From Undaria pinnatifida (lineage: Eukaryota; Sar; Phaeophyceae; Laminariales; Alariaceae): a stretch of DNA of 64,000 nucleotides. The stretch spans positions 8,928,381-8,992,380 of the forward strand of contig JABAKD010000011.1 in the NCBI GenBank assembly GCA_012845835.1, given 5' to 3'. This document shows positions 12,769 through 23,672 of this stretch, in pieces (the stretch's first letter is position 1; every line of letters starts with the position of its first letter). The translations under genes were made by a program, and so were the position numbers. Below the pieces are notes generated by a model, which searched no databases, was not told where the DNA came from, and saw only the letters and a program-made list of their open reading frames with translations.

Positions 12769-13231
12769 TAAAGTATATGTTGGTTTATGCCTGCGCACAA
12801 GTCTGATGTATGAATCTACGGAGATGGTAGAGTAGAACAATTGATATGATTGGCGGTCCCAATCTTCGATATGTTCGAGTTGAGCCCCCTTTGGCTCAGT
12901 GTACTGTTGCTGACTCTTGTAGTTGTCTTTGGGCGTGCATGGTCAGAGTGCTCCTTCCTTCGTCGGCAGAGAGAACGATAAGATATACCTGGTGTACTTG
13001 TACCTGTTTTACGACTGCTTCCGAGGGCCCATCGACGGCTCCCACCTTGGCATGCTCCACCACCTGATGACCTAGGCAACCCCGTGTACGAGGGTACTCC
13101 AATAAAGCAAACCCCTACAGCAGTAGCTTTGGCCTGCTGTACACGTAAAAACCAGACAAACAATCCCGTTAGCCTATGTAGGCGCAGCAGTAAAAAAACA
13201 AGAATGCCTGCAATGCCTGCGATACGACACG

Positions 13232-13513
13232 AGTCGTTCTACGGTAACGCCCCCCCAACACACTTTTCTTTTACGAAATCGCCGGTTTTTGAAACCATCT
13301 CCCGGTCGTACCTCCCGCAATACGGTGCCCCTTGCCACGCCGGCGCCGTCATGGTTCGATAGACCTTTCTTTGCAACCGATGAAACATGTGGAGACTACT
13401 TTTTAATGGCGGTCTTCCTCGTGTCGAGCAGCCATGATGATGATGATGATGATGACACGTTCGTTGAAGAAAATCGCTGGTTTGGGAGGGGGCTATCGTA
13501 GTAAGAATCAGTC
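13232..13513 (-). mobile_element. Family B inverted-repeat element, copy B1
   Basis: The ends are AGTCGTTCTACGGTAACGCC on the left and GGGGGCTATCGTAGTAAGAA followed by TCAGTC on the right, an imperfect terminal inverted repeat. ACACG flanks both sides (13227-13231 and 13514-13518), a 5-bp target-site duplication. The interior matches B2-B4 in reverse: CCTCCCGCAATACGGTGCCC, CTCGTGTCGAGCAGCCAT, GAAGAAAATCGCTGG. An ATG microsatellite (13434-13455) has expanded inside. No transposase. Confidence 0.85.
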
Positions 13514-14568
13514 ACACGCAAAAAAAGACTGGCCCAACTCTACCTCCAAAAGATGTCCAGTAGAGGAAGCTTGGTGCGGTTAGATCCAATCTCAGCACCA
13601 TGTGTATGCGTGCTCGTCCCAGTACTCGTCTCGGTGTGCCCCTTTGCCTGTGTGGCATGTCTGGCTGGTTTGTTTGGGCCTTTTCGCGTCGTCTTCGTGT
13701 GGCTGGTTTACCCTGATCTTCCTCACCGTTGTGGAGATGGCGTCATGAACGGCTGGTACGATACAGCAGAGTAATGAGTGATGGCTGATTCTGGCTGGTC
13801 CTGGTATGTTGGGGGGGTTATAGTCATCACTGTTTACTTTGCAGCTGAACTCATAAGAATGTTTTGACCGTTAGCAACGCGGTGGACAAGCCGCGGTCAT
13901 ATCTTAGGTGTTCCCTTCTGCCTCCCCGGTACGTGCCCTCTTTTATATCGCACACATTGTTCAGCGTTCCCGCTTTTCAGCTCTTAACGCGTTCGTCACG
14001 TTTGCAACGATATTGTCTAGCTTACGCCCTTGCGCTTTCCAGAGGCCAATTGTTTACGTCCCTACGAGCACGAGCATGCACTCGGGAGGACTCGAACCGG
14101 CACCATTGACTTTAATGTATTATTGGGTATAAGCTGGTTTGAGGAGCCTCGTCGGTCATACAAAATATGGGTTTAGACTTGCCCTCGCTACCGCATGTTG
14201 CATGAGTCCTCTGGTCCGGCGATCTCTCTTGCGAACACGTGTACACGGCCTTTGCGTATCCCAGTAAAGTGGAACGGCACAAGTTTCAAACGTTCTCATG
14301 GAAATATATACTTTGACTATATGTGTGGTAAGGGCACGCAGCCGAACACCGTTCCGAACAGCGTCAAGTCGTCAAGGCGTTTGTTTTGTTTGTGCGCGCG
14401 CTCTTCGATTTGCCGAAGAGGTTCAATAATTTCCGTATTAAATGCCCGTAACACGCTCCTGGTACTTTCATTGCGCGGCGTTCGTCTGTGTTGCCTGGCG
14501 TCCACTTTCACTGTTTATACAATAGATATTCCTCAAACATGTCTATAAAAAATACGAAAAAAAAGCCA
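13514..14568. other. No supported gene
   Basis: Frames here (70-117 codons) show no domain or splice support. A minus-strand GGTTCGAGTCC (14088-14098) resembles a Pol III B box but lacks tRNA stems. Confidence 0.45.
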
Positions 14569-14674
14569 TCCCACGGTAGGGATGCAGCAAAAAATTCCAA
14601 GAATTTTCTGAGCTCTGAGCACGAGGTGAGCTCAAGATTTTTCCTCACCCGAAACACGCCTTCGAAGGCATTCG
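14569..14674 (-). mobile_element. Family D element, copy D1
   Basis: It starts TCCCACGGTAGGGA on the plus strand and runs through AAGAATTTTCTGAG, GTGAGCTCAAGATTTTTCC and TTCGAAGGCATTCG. It is the reverse complement of the stretch at 32225-32335, including CGAATGCCTTCGAAG and TCAGAAAATTCTT. CACGGTAGGG is related to the ends of families A-C. Confidence 0.6.
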
Positions 14675-15041
14675 TCCTCGCAACTCGACCAACGTTTCTA
14701 TTCCCTAGTGCTCCAACAAAATATATACACACTCCGTGAAATTACTTGACTAATGACCCACCGGTAGTTCCTCGCTTGAGGAGCACAACGGGCCAGATAT
14801 ACTTTTTTTTTGCTCTAAAAGTGCACCCCGTACCGCAGGATGTCTACTATATAATATATATATATGTTCTGTGCGCAGAATGTGTGTTTGGGCATGGACA
14901 GCTCGACGAGGGCGATTGGCACCCTCCAAATAGATACACAACACGCCAACGATACACCGCGTAATGCTTTGAGCGACTAGTGAGCCGCGCCCGTCCTGCA
15001 TATTAATATGGTCTACCCCAAAAGCTACTTTCCGCGTACAT
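14675..15041. other. Sequence upstream of the membrane-protein gene
   Basis: Contains an AT-rich ATAATATATATATATG run at about 14850-14865, roughly 180 bp before the first ATG of the following gene. A core-promoter role is possible but cannot be shown. No coding signal. Confidence 0.35.
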
Positions 15042-16151
15042 ATGTTCACGTTGCCTTTCGCCGGATTTCGTTGTTGCCGATCTTGCCAAGCAGGTGGAAA
15101 CCCCAGTCGGGTTTTCCCGGTCGAGGGGGAAACCGCCAAATCTCAATCATCTCGTACAGCACCGACCTACCATGATAGCGTGCAGCACTCTACCTACAAC
15201 GCAGATGGCGCGGATCAATATCCAAATAACGAGGAGGGTGTAACTAGCCATGGTGGTGCCGCGGAATTAGCAAAAGCTTCTGTTCACGGTTCGGAGATCG
15301 AAATGAGATACGACGCCTTCGTCTGGGTGGATTTTCTACGCAAGAAATGGGTCTTGTTTTTCTTGGGAAACATTATTTCTGCGGCAGTTGTCGTCTGCGA
15401 GCTATTCCGAGTGGACAGCTGCTTCGATGACGTGACGGAGCGCCGAGTAGCCGGTACGATTGGAATAACACGAGATATCGAGGCATCTTTGCGCTTTCTA
15501 GTGATAGCTATACTCGTTTTTGGCCTGGTTACCGAGATGGCCGTTGCCGTTGTACTGTCCTGCGTGTATCGGTCACCCCTGGATATCAAATCCATGATCA
15601 AGATCACCCCCGGTGATATTCGAGGCTGTGAGACGTCCGTCGTTGTTAATCTACTGGCACCATTTTCGTGGGGTATCATATACACGTGCGGTAGCTTTGT
15701 CTCCCTCCAGCTCGATACCTTCTCGTCGTGCGGAGGTCAAGCCGGTTCGGGGCTAAGCATGTACCTCCTGATCTCCGGATGGGGCATGCTAGTAGTCGGC
15801 CTAGGAATGCTCGGGCTTTCCGCGTACCTACTAGTATTCATTTTCTCGTGTTGTCCGACCGTTGGCTCTCGCACCAAAAAGTGTTGCGTGGCAGAGAGGA
15901 GAATGTACGGTCGTCGAATCTTCTCAAACGCTGCGCTTCTTGCCTTGTTTTGGAAGGCGCAGGGCGCGGTGTGGTTGTATCGAACGGGGGGTGTAGGTCT
16001 GCGCGTGCTCGTTCTTCTGGTTGTGCTTGGAGTTGTCGGGGGAGGATTCGCCGCGGTAGGTAGCAGGGCCCCTCCGGCGACGACGCGGAAGACTTCAAGC
16101 GATCCATCCTTAGTTCCGACCCAAGCGCCGAACGCTACTGACAGTATTTAA
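15042..16151 (+). CDS. Multi-pass membrane protein of unknown function (369 aa)
   Basis: This is the longest frame in the window that is not built from a repeat, and it needs no intron. Residues 1-90 are hydrophilic and rich in Ser, Gly, Asp and Glu. Strong hydrophobic segments follow at about 102-121, 151-174, 199-222 and 238-270, with a weaker one at 296-313 and a last one at 319-340. The loop at 271-292 is rich in Cys, Lys and Arg (CCPTVGSRTKKCCVAERR). The tail (341-369) is Pro, Thr and Ser rich. Five or six membrane passes are likely, with no clear N-terminal signal peptide. I recognise no family motif such as a transporter signature or GPCR landmark. Met88, just before the first membrane segment, is an alternative start. 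Upstream 14850-14865 is AT rich. A protein is likely; its function is unknown. Confidence 0.7.
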   Translation: MFTLPFAGFRCCRSCQAGGNPSRVFPVEGETAKSQSSRTAPTYHDSVQHSTYNADGADQYPNNEEGVTSHGGAAELAKASVHGSEIEMRYDAFVWVDFLRKKWVLFFLGNIISAAVVVCELFRVDSCFDDVTERRVAGTIGITRDIEASLRFLVIAILVFGLVTEMAVAVVLSCVYRSPLDIKSMIKITPGDIRGCETSVVVNLLAPFSWGIIYTCGSFVSLQLDTFSSCGGQAGSGLSMYLLISGWGMLVVGLGMLGLSAYLLVFIFSCCPTVGSRTKKCCVAERRMYGRRIFSNAALLALFWKAQGAVWLYRTGGVGLRVLVLLVVLGVVGGGFAAVGSRAPPATTRKTSSDPSLVPTQAPNATDSI

Positions 16152-16589
16152 CCAGTAGCGCACGAGCGGCTTAGATGTCTGTGCTGTGAGACGTTAGCTT
16201 TCACTCCAGTGTTAGTCTACTTGAACCTCTACAGCCACCTACTGCGTGCTCTACTGCCCAAGGGCAGTCGGGAAGCAATCGATTAGAGGGAGGGGGGGGG
16301 GGGGTTATATACAACTTTGTCACAGTATCCCACATAAATTCCAAGTGTAGTTTGTCTCCAACAATTAGGGTAAAAGTCGGATAAATCCGTCAAGACCTTG
16401 TTTTAGTAAAGGGATCGGCAGTCCGTACACATGTGGGCCGTTTAGTGGCTCGTGTTTTAAGGCCTGTTGGTTCGACACTTACTTGGTGTGTGGTGAGCAC
16501 TTGGTGTGTGGTGATTTGAAGCGCCAGGGTGAAGAAGGAGGACGGTGTTGTCCGCTTCGTGCGTATCGGCGGCACAGAAGCACGTCAGA
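16152..16589. other. 3' flank and poly-G tract
   Basis: No gene seen. A G run interrupted by one A lies at 16288-16304. GTGTGTGGTGA occurs twice around 16488-16514. Confidence 0.5.
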
Positions 16590-16860
16590 CTCGTGCGTAC
16601 AGGGTGGGGAGTAGACCTTTTCGTCCGAAATATTTTCTGAACGACGGGGCTCCGTAGCCCCAAAATCGCCGGAAAATAAATAAATAATAGGTCATTTTTT
16701 TGCATGATCCTCGTTGTGTACCTAGGCCGTGTGGGATTTTTCATCCGGTAGCAAGTTTTATTTTTCTCCAAAAAATCAGTTTTCGGGAAAGGTATCAAGC
16801 TCCAAAATGGAGGGGTAGTATTAGAAAAAAAAAGTGATGCGCCTCTATCGTAGCTCGCAT
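16590..16860 (-). mobile_element. Family A element, copy A3
   Basis: The order is TTCTGAACGACGGGGCTCC, AAAATCGCCGGAAA, GTGTACCTAGGCCGTGTGGG, AATCAGTTTTCGGG, AGCTCCAAAATGGAGG, ending GTGATGCGCCTCTATCGTAG plus CTCGCAT. It is colinear with A2 and the reverse of A4 and A8. The right terminus is well kept, the left poorly. Confidence 0.7.
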
Positions 16861-18159
16861 CCAAGAAACGTCGGCTCCCTTTTTACCCCTGCTTGTGGGG
16901 CTTACTCACAGCGAAAAAAAGAACACATTGATTTCAAGTAGTCCTGCCCCTATACCTTGTGCGGAGTGCTGAGAGGATTTTAGCGGCATATATATGCGCG
17001 CTGTTCAGATAGTACGGTAGTAGTCGTCAAAAATTCTCTTAACGCTTCGAATTGAGGTGTCATCGATGAAAACGTTTGTTTGGAAGGACTCAAAGATGTA
17101 TCTCGTAGCTGGCGTCTAAAGGGTGTACTAGGTAAGGGCGCTGGGGGAGGGCGCTGATGCGTTGTTTGGCGCTGAGATTGTCATTTTGAAACGCTTCATT
17201 TCATTCGTGTGACTCGCCGTGGATAAGGTTTGTTGCTCAAGGACGGAGCTGCCGTTTCGTCCAAGAATCGCTTCGAACCGTGTAACCTCCGTAAGTTGAG
17301 TAGGCACACCCCCGTGAGGGGTGTTGTTTTACAGTAAAAACTGTTTGCTCTCCGGGTATGTTGCCCATTGCTATCGATTTGTAGGCGGTGATTTATCGAG
17401 GCGGAGGAATATGTTTTACAGTAGTACATGGCAACCCCCCCTCCCCAGCCCCACCCGGCGACCAACATGCGTGTGACGTGAGCCTTGTATTGTCCCAATT
17501 GTATATTAGTCAGCTGTCATGGCAGTGGCGGCCAGCTTTTATTTATTCCTACGCGTGTCGTGTGCAGGGTATCGATTCAAGGACGTCGATTCCGTAGCGC
17601 GCTCCCGTCAGGCCAGTGGAGTGGTCTGCTGTTTCACCTACGAGTAACGCGCGCCGTGAGCTGCTGTTCCGGCTGGTATGCTGGCGATGGCCAGCTGTTA
17701 TGCCGCGAGTGAGAGTGCTATGCGAGCATGTTTGAAGGAAACCCTTCAAGCTAATTTGCGCACCAGCATATCAATGTTGGTTCCAGTCTCGCTCTCCACG
17801 CTTCGCCCACGGGGTTGTGAAGCAGCATTTTTTTGCTCAGTGTGCTTGAATGAAAACAAAACTGTTAGAAGGGAAGGATAACGGACTCGATTGACAGCTG
17901 TCTTTCCGGGAGGGAACGGTCGTTCGTGAGCTCGTCCTGCAATCAAGCGTTCGAAAAAAATGACCCCGGTAGCTATGTGGATAACCATGTTCGTGCCGCT
18001 CGTCGGGAGCCACTATTTCTTTGGTGCGGTTGTTTGGGGAGAGAGCACACTGTTTCCATAGCAGTGCAGTAAGTGGAATGGCTTTGCACAAAACGACATA
18101 TCGCTGTATGTATCGTATAGAAAAGCCGGAAAGGAGGGGCAAACAAACGATTTAGCGGC
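16861..18159. other. No supported gene
   Basis: Frames up to about 100 codons on both strands without recognisable composition. The 18-20 kb tandem repeat may begin in decayed form from about 18020. Confidence 0.4.
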
Positions 18160-20156
18160 AACGTACGGAGCACTCGGTGATGAGTAGAGCTCGATATAAT
18201 GGTGAAGGCGAGGAGCGCAGGCCGTAGTGTTGGCGGTGAACGATTTTCGAGGAATATGTGATGCTCTGTCGGCGGGGGGTGGTCTTAAGTGGAACGGAGC
18301 AGAGATGAAGGAAGTCGATTGCTACGGCTATCATATACCATCTAGATAGATCCCTTCTGAATATGATTGTGTGAACTACTGCAGGCTTGCACGTTGGCCG
18401 TATGACAAAGCGTCGTCGACGTTACATAGAGCACCAGCCTAAGAGTAGAGCTCCATGTCTCACGTGAGAAACGCGTGTTGGAGGCGATGGTTTCGGCAAA
18501 CAGAACGATCTTCTGGCAGCGTTTTTTAAACCGGTGGAGCGTGTGGCAGAGAAACTAATTGATTGCAAAGAAGGGCTATTGTGACACATCGTCATCGTAG
18601 ATGGGTTTCTTCTGAATATGTGTGCTTTAGATCCGATATGCACATCCGCTGTACCCAAATGTCTCCGCGACGACGTAATACAGAGAACCCAGACATGAGG
18701 ACAGCTCTATTAAAAGTGAGTGACGACGTAAGCCATGGTGACCAGGGAAAAACGAATGGGGTGATCTCTGTGATACTCTGGCGGGGCTGGTAACCAGCGG
18801 GACTTGACAGAAAACACACCAATCGCTTGCCTCGACTATAATATATTGTAGATAAATACGTTCTGCAAAATTGCATCATGGTCGGGCTGCACATTGACCA
18901 CATTACACCCAAACGCATCCGCATTGTCGAAAAAGAGCACTCGGTAATGAGGAGAGCTCTGCGTATCACCCGCGCGCTAGTAGAGCGAGAAGTGGTAGCG
19001 AAGACAACTTTTTCGATTTACTTTGTGATGCTTCGGCAGATGTTGAACCACCGGAACGTGTGAGAGGGGCCGCTCGATTGTAACGACTGCATCGTAGACG
19101 AATAGATACGACACGATTTGGTCGCATCAAAGCGCTCCAACGGCGTTTTGTTGGACAGCGCCAGAAAATGAGTCGTAGGGCCACTGCAGAAGAGCTAGGA
19201 ACGCAAGGTTTGATGCTCGAGGCAAGGTGGCGGGGGAGTGTGTGGGACTTTCGGCGGACTGGTAATCAAGCAGTAGTACGTGGGAGAAGACGCCAATTAG
19301 CTGTTACGACTGCGACGTAGACGAGTATTATTTGAACAAGCGCACGGTAGCCAAGCTACACATTAGCCGTGCCAGCACACGTGCGGGATAGCATAGCGAG
19401 CACCTGCTACAGAGGCTGCTGTTTGAAGGTTCCCGGCGTTTAACTGATTCTACGACACCCCCCCCCCCTCCCGAAACCAGCGATTATTTTTTGAAAAAAC
19501 GTGTCGTGCCTGGTCAACGCGAGGAAGGATGCTAAGAAGAAAATTTCTTCACATGTATTTTCTTATTTGCAACGGACTATCGACCGATGAAGTCGGGGTG
19601 GCAAGGGACACCGAAGTTTAGGAGGTACGGCCGGGAGCTGGTCTCAGAGCCGGCGATTTTGTTGAAGCAAAGTTGTTTTGGGGGGGGCTACCGTAGAACA
19701 ACTCGTTTTTTGGATTTTTCGGCGTAGCTGACTTTACAAAAGGTGCTCAAAACGTCTGACTTTTGCCCACGCTGTATCATGTCGACGAAACGGGGAGGGT
19801 CCTGTCCACCCTTTTTTGTGGGTAGAGATCTATCAAAAGGAGGGAGCGAAAGACTTTGGTGTTCGAGGAATAACGATTTCGGGTGAACGTGTGAAGCTTT
19901 GGCATGGCTGGAAACCAGTGGAGAACGTGGCAGAGAAGCCGGTCGACTGTAAAACTGCGTTTTAGACAGCTTTATTCTCTATGAAAGTGTATCGTAGATA
20001 TGGTGTGCACAGTAATCGTAACAAAAATGCCTCATCATCGTCTCGGCTAGAACGACGGAGGAACATGAGCCATAGTACCTGGGGTTGAACATTTCAGCCG
20101 TGTCTTTGCTTGGTTGGAAATCAATGGAACGTGGCAGATAAGCTAATCGATTGTAA
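18160..20156 (+). repeat. Degenerate tandem repeat, unit about 250 bp, about seven copies
   Basis: Each unit holds three landmarks. The first is GAGCACTCGGTRATGAG followed by AGAGCTC (18172, 18937, with weaker forms at 18431 and 18690). The second is GTGATGCTYYGGC (18260, 19024; related forms at 18768, 19240 and 19889). The third is CGATTGTAAC followed by RACTGC and CGTAGACG (19073, 19302, 19944, 20148). Spacing is 210-265 bp except where B2 has inserted. Minus-strand readings of two units both contain RALLITECS, which is repeat identity and not a gene. Confidence 0.65.
19442..19703 (+). mobile_element. Family B element, copy B2
   Basis: The ends are AACTGATTCTACGACACCCC and GGGGGGCTACCGTAGAACAA followed by CT. 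CGTTT flanks both sides exactly (19437-19441 and 19704-19708), a 5-bp target-site duplication. Internal matches to B3 and B4 are GAGGAAGGATGCTA, GACCGATGAAGTCGGGGTGG, and GAGGTACGGCCGGGAGCTGG. It interrupts the 250-bp tandem repeat. Confidence 0.85.
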
Positions 20157-21122
20157 CCGGCAATTTTCATGGGCCGACGTCGGTGGGCCTGCCTGGGGTT
20201 GGGCCGGGCCGGTCCGCTCGAATCGGCCCAGCCCATCGTTTTTTCCATGTGATGGGCTGCGGCCCGGCCCGGCCTGACCCATCAAATGTGCACTTGGTGG
20301 GCCGTGGCCTGACACGACCCATCAAAAATTAAGAGGACTGGCCGCGGCCCAGCCCGGCCCAGCCCATCGAGTGATCGAAGTTTCCCCACCCAGCCCATCA
20401 AGTTTCAATTTTGTCGGCCCGACCGGGTCCATGACATTGGCAGCGCGACTCATGAGGGGCGGGCTCTATCCACGCCGGCATGCCATTTCTGCTGGCCTGC
20501 CCGTGGATTCGAAGAGCCGGCCCACAATGTGTTGTTCCGCTCTAAACGTTTCACGCTGACGTTTTAGTTAATGAGTTAGTTCTACTTTGTAGAGGTTGGA
20601 CACGGGTCGGCCCATGTCTTCGACCGCGAACGCCGGTTGGTTATCGTATGGGCAGGGCGGACTTCGTCTTGTAGTAGTAGTATTTGTGAACTACAGTACA
20701 TACCATTGACCATGGCCCAAGCCGGGCCGTAAAACCTCCTCGACCGTTTCATGGGCAAGGTGGCCGTCGTAATAACCATAGCAGTAAACCACATACTATA
20801 GAACGTGGGCCAGGTCGGCCCGTGAAAACAAATGACGCGCCTCATGGGCTGGGCAGAGTGGCCCGTATAATGCACTTATATATCGTGGGCCGCGACCCGA
20901 CCCGGCGAATCAAAGCCTGGCTTGATGCGTCGTGGCCCGACCCGGTCCGTCAATTTTTTTGAATGCTGGGCCGCGACCCGTCTTGGCCCATCTGCTTCAT
21001 TTTTTCACGACCCGGCCCGGTCCATCAACGTTTAAAAATTCTCGGCACGGACCGGCCCGGCCTATCACGTTTTTTTTTTTTATCTCGACCCGCCCAGCAC
21101 CATCGGTTCATGACAAGCCCTG
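20157..21122. mobile_element. hAT-like non-autonomous element with GGCCCG-rich repeats
   Basis: The right end reads (minus strand) CAGGGCTTGTCATGAACC and the left end CCGGCAATTTTCATGGGCC, a gapped inverted repeat. GATTGTA lies at both flanks (20149 and 21122), close to an 8-bp hAT-type duplication. The interior is full of degenerate GGCCCGACCCGGCCCATCA units in both orientations. Subterminal repeats like this and CAGGGC termini are typical of non-autonomous plant-type hAT elements. There is no transposase frame. Confidence 0.5.
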
Positions 21123-23137
21123 ATTGTAGCGACCAAAAAACGTGGACAAATCTGCAGTGAAAAAATGTGCCTTAACAAAGTTTCACATTGTTCGCATCAT
21201 CCGCGACGGGATGGAGAGCAGCCGGTGAAGTGTAGATCTCTAGAAAAATCGATAAACTCGATAAGCTACAGCCGATTTTCCAAATTGAGAATCAATCGCC
21301 TTTCCGATGAGAATGAGGCTGGTCATGGCTAAGGATGCGCTGACTGCACAGCGCACGCTATGGCGCTTATTCGGCCGGGTAGAAGCCGAACCAAGCGAGC
21401 TCAGCGTCGATCAAGGCGAGTACACCTGTCTGCCATGATTTCAATATGAATGACGCGTGTGCGTTGTCTTCCAATGAATGCCTGTCGTACTTCACCCCCT
21501 CCCCTCGCGCACCGGTGCCTCCGTGTCTCCGCATAATACATTAGGTGCACTTCTCGCCTGGTGACGGTGGGGTTGGTGCGGGGGGTGGTGCTGGTGGGAA
21601 CAGCCAGTCGAGCGCTGCCTTGCGAACACTCGTACCGCTTCAGTCTCCAATCACGTAAAGACGTCAGCCACCCGTACAGCCAGGCTATTGTATCCCAAGC
21701 GCGGGACAGCCTGTTAATGCAATAGGAAAACCATGCAATGGATCGATAAAAAAAATCTAACCCCAGCAATGTTTCGAGTTGAAAACAAAGATTTGAATTC
21801 GAGTTTCGAGCGAAGACTATCAATCAAAAGGGGTGATCCACTTCATTTCACTTCAGGAATATAAAAATAAAACACACATGTTCAAATCATGAGAGATAAA
21901 ATTTCGAATGTCTAGGCCAACGAGCAACCCGGAAGAAAAAATAGAAGGAGCACCGAGCAGTGTTTCGACGGCAAGAAACGCTTGTGCATTATTTTTGAAA
22001 AAAAAAGAACATGACGCATCTGGTTCAATGGTGGTATTGGTTTATTCTTTTCCAGCAAGGCTTCCCGCAGGCTCGGTGAAGAGTCAAGTTCCAGCCCCCA
22101 CAAACCACAACCACACCCGCCGGAGCATACGCTGGTCAGCCTCACCGGGAACTCGAGCACAGTTCGTCATCCTTCTCGCCACGTCACACGTCACGTCTCG
22201 TCACGTCTATCGGCTCTGTGTGGCGTGTGCACAGCTGGACAAACAACGCCGCGGTGGTGAGAGACGGTAAGTGGAACGACTGACTGACGCCACCCCCAAA
22301 CTGCACAGCCCCAAAACCGTGCTACCGCAGCTAAGCACCTGGAGGCGACCCGACAGCAGCGGCTGACGGTCACCTCTCTGTCGTCGACGACAACCGCTGA
22401 GTGACCACATGCCTTGCACTAAATTCGGAATTATTGGTTCACTCGAACGTCCTTGTTAATCGCTTTCCTACATACCAGGTATAGACCAAGCTATAGAGTC
22501 CTTGGGCTGGTCGGTTCCACATGGCGGGTTACTTGCGAAATGGCCATTTATTTCTTCTGCAGTTTTCCAGAGTGTTACCCCCTTTCGACCAGCGATACCC
22601 CCGAGATTTCAAGCCAACCACATCCCGCAAGACCAACCTGGAAACCCGAAATCAGCCTTGCAGCTCCAAACTGCATTTCTCGATCGTTTCTTTGCAAGCA
22701 CAGGGCTCGGTGTGGTTATATTGGACTGAAATATTGAGGCTCACCGAATGCATTATTCTTGCGAAATTTGTTCAGTTGTCGGACAGACATTAGCGAAAGT
22801 TGGTATTCCGGCACTAGGACGTATTGCAGGGGCGAACGGGCTCTCTGCCGTAAATTTGGAGCGGAGACAACAAAGGCCGCAGTACGGGGCGGGGAGGGGG
22901 AGGGGGGGGGTGCTCAGTTTGTGCATGGCCATAGTCGTATGACCATAGACCCTCGCATTCCTACAATGCCGGGACGGAGCACGTCGGGTTTTCAACGACC
23001 AGGCAGGCATTGCTTGCAGCAAGTGCGAAGCGCCGTGAGGTGTTCGGCGAGTCGGATGAAGGGTGAGCTGCACCCTCTAGCAAGAATCGCTCGTGAGGCG
23101 GACGTGCCTGATGGATGACAGCTGAGATGGAGCAAGG
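21123..23137. other. No supported gene
   Basis: Several frames of 75-140 codons occur on both strands without domain or splice evidence. A short stretch at about 22668-22725 resembles part of the 15.0-16.2 kb membrane-protein gene (see findings). Confidence 0.4.
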
Positions 23138-23401
23138 CCACGGTAGGGGAGTACCCTCATTTTTCATTACCGCGTCTTCACTACCATACCATACCATACC
23201 ATACCATACCATCATACTCGCACGAGTGACTCTGTAACTCACGGATATAAACACATTAGACTAGACTATTTGTTTGGCGCAGCATCTATATTAATATATA
23301 GCTAACCATCCCATTGGAGATTCATATGGGAATATTTAAGCAGTACGTAAGCCTATGACCGCATGGAACAGGGGGGTGGGTCAGTCGCGCGAGTGACCCC
23401 G
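23138..23401 (-). mobile_element. Family C element, copy C4 (inverted, cut short by E3)
   Basis: The left end is CCACGGTAGGGGAGTACC, followed by an ATACC pentamer array (23184-23213), ACTCGCACGAGTGACTCTGT, then GCTAACCATCCCATTGGAG, AAGCCTATGACCGC and GTCAGTCGCGCGAGTGACCC. It should continue to a second terminus but meets E3 at once. Confidence 0.65.
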
Positions 23402-23672
23402 ATGTTAAGATACAGCCTCGAAAGGTTTGTAATTATTCGAATTTGAGACCATTCGGATGGGTTTCGTATGATAAGGTTGGCGTTTTATATTCGGGAACGT
23501 TTGAAAATAGATCGGAGGCACGAGACTCCGATCTCAAAAGCTATCCGGGGATCTGGTGGAAACGAATAAATCTACGTCTCTACGAAGGAAACAAAAGTGA
23601 GTACTCTCCGACCGAGGACCTGTTCAATTGGCAGACCTGCAGGGGGCACTCTGTGTCCCCACCTATCTATAA
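23402..23672 (+). mobile_element. Family E element, copy E3
   Basis: It begins TGTTAAGATACAGCCTCG directly after the C4 palindrome. The central palindrome (23510-23533) is decayed to GGCACGAGACTCC. The plus-strand frame seen in E2 is still open. Against E2 the substitutions fall roughly 9, 7 and 3 on codon positions three, two and one, which does not argue strongly for selection. Confidence 0.7.

Noticed and set aside
14080-14110. B-box-like GGTTCGAGTCC on the minus strand
   Set aside because: The bases around it do not form a T-stem and no A box lies at the right distance.
18160-20156. CRISPR-like array
   Set aside because: Units are about 250 bp and degenerate throughout, with no short conserved repeat and unique spacers.
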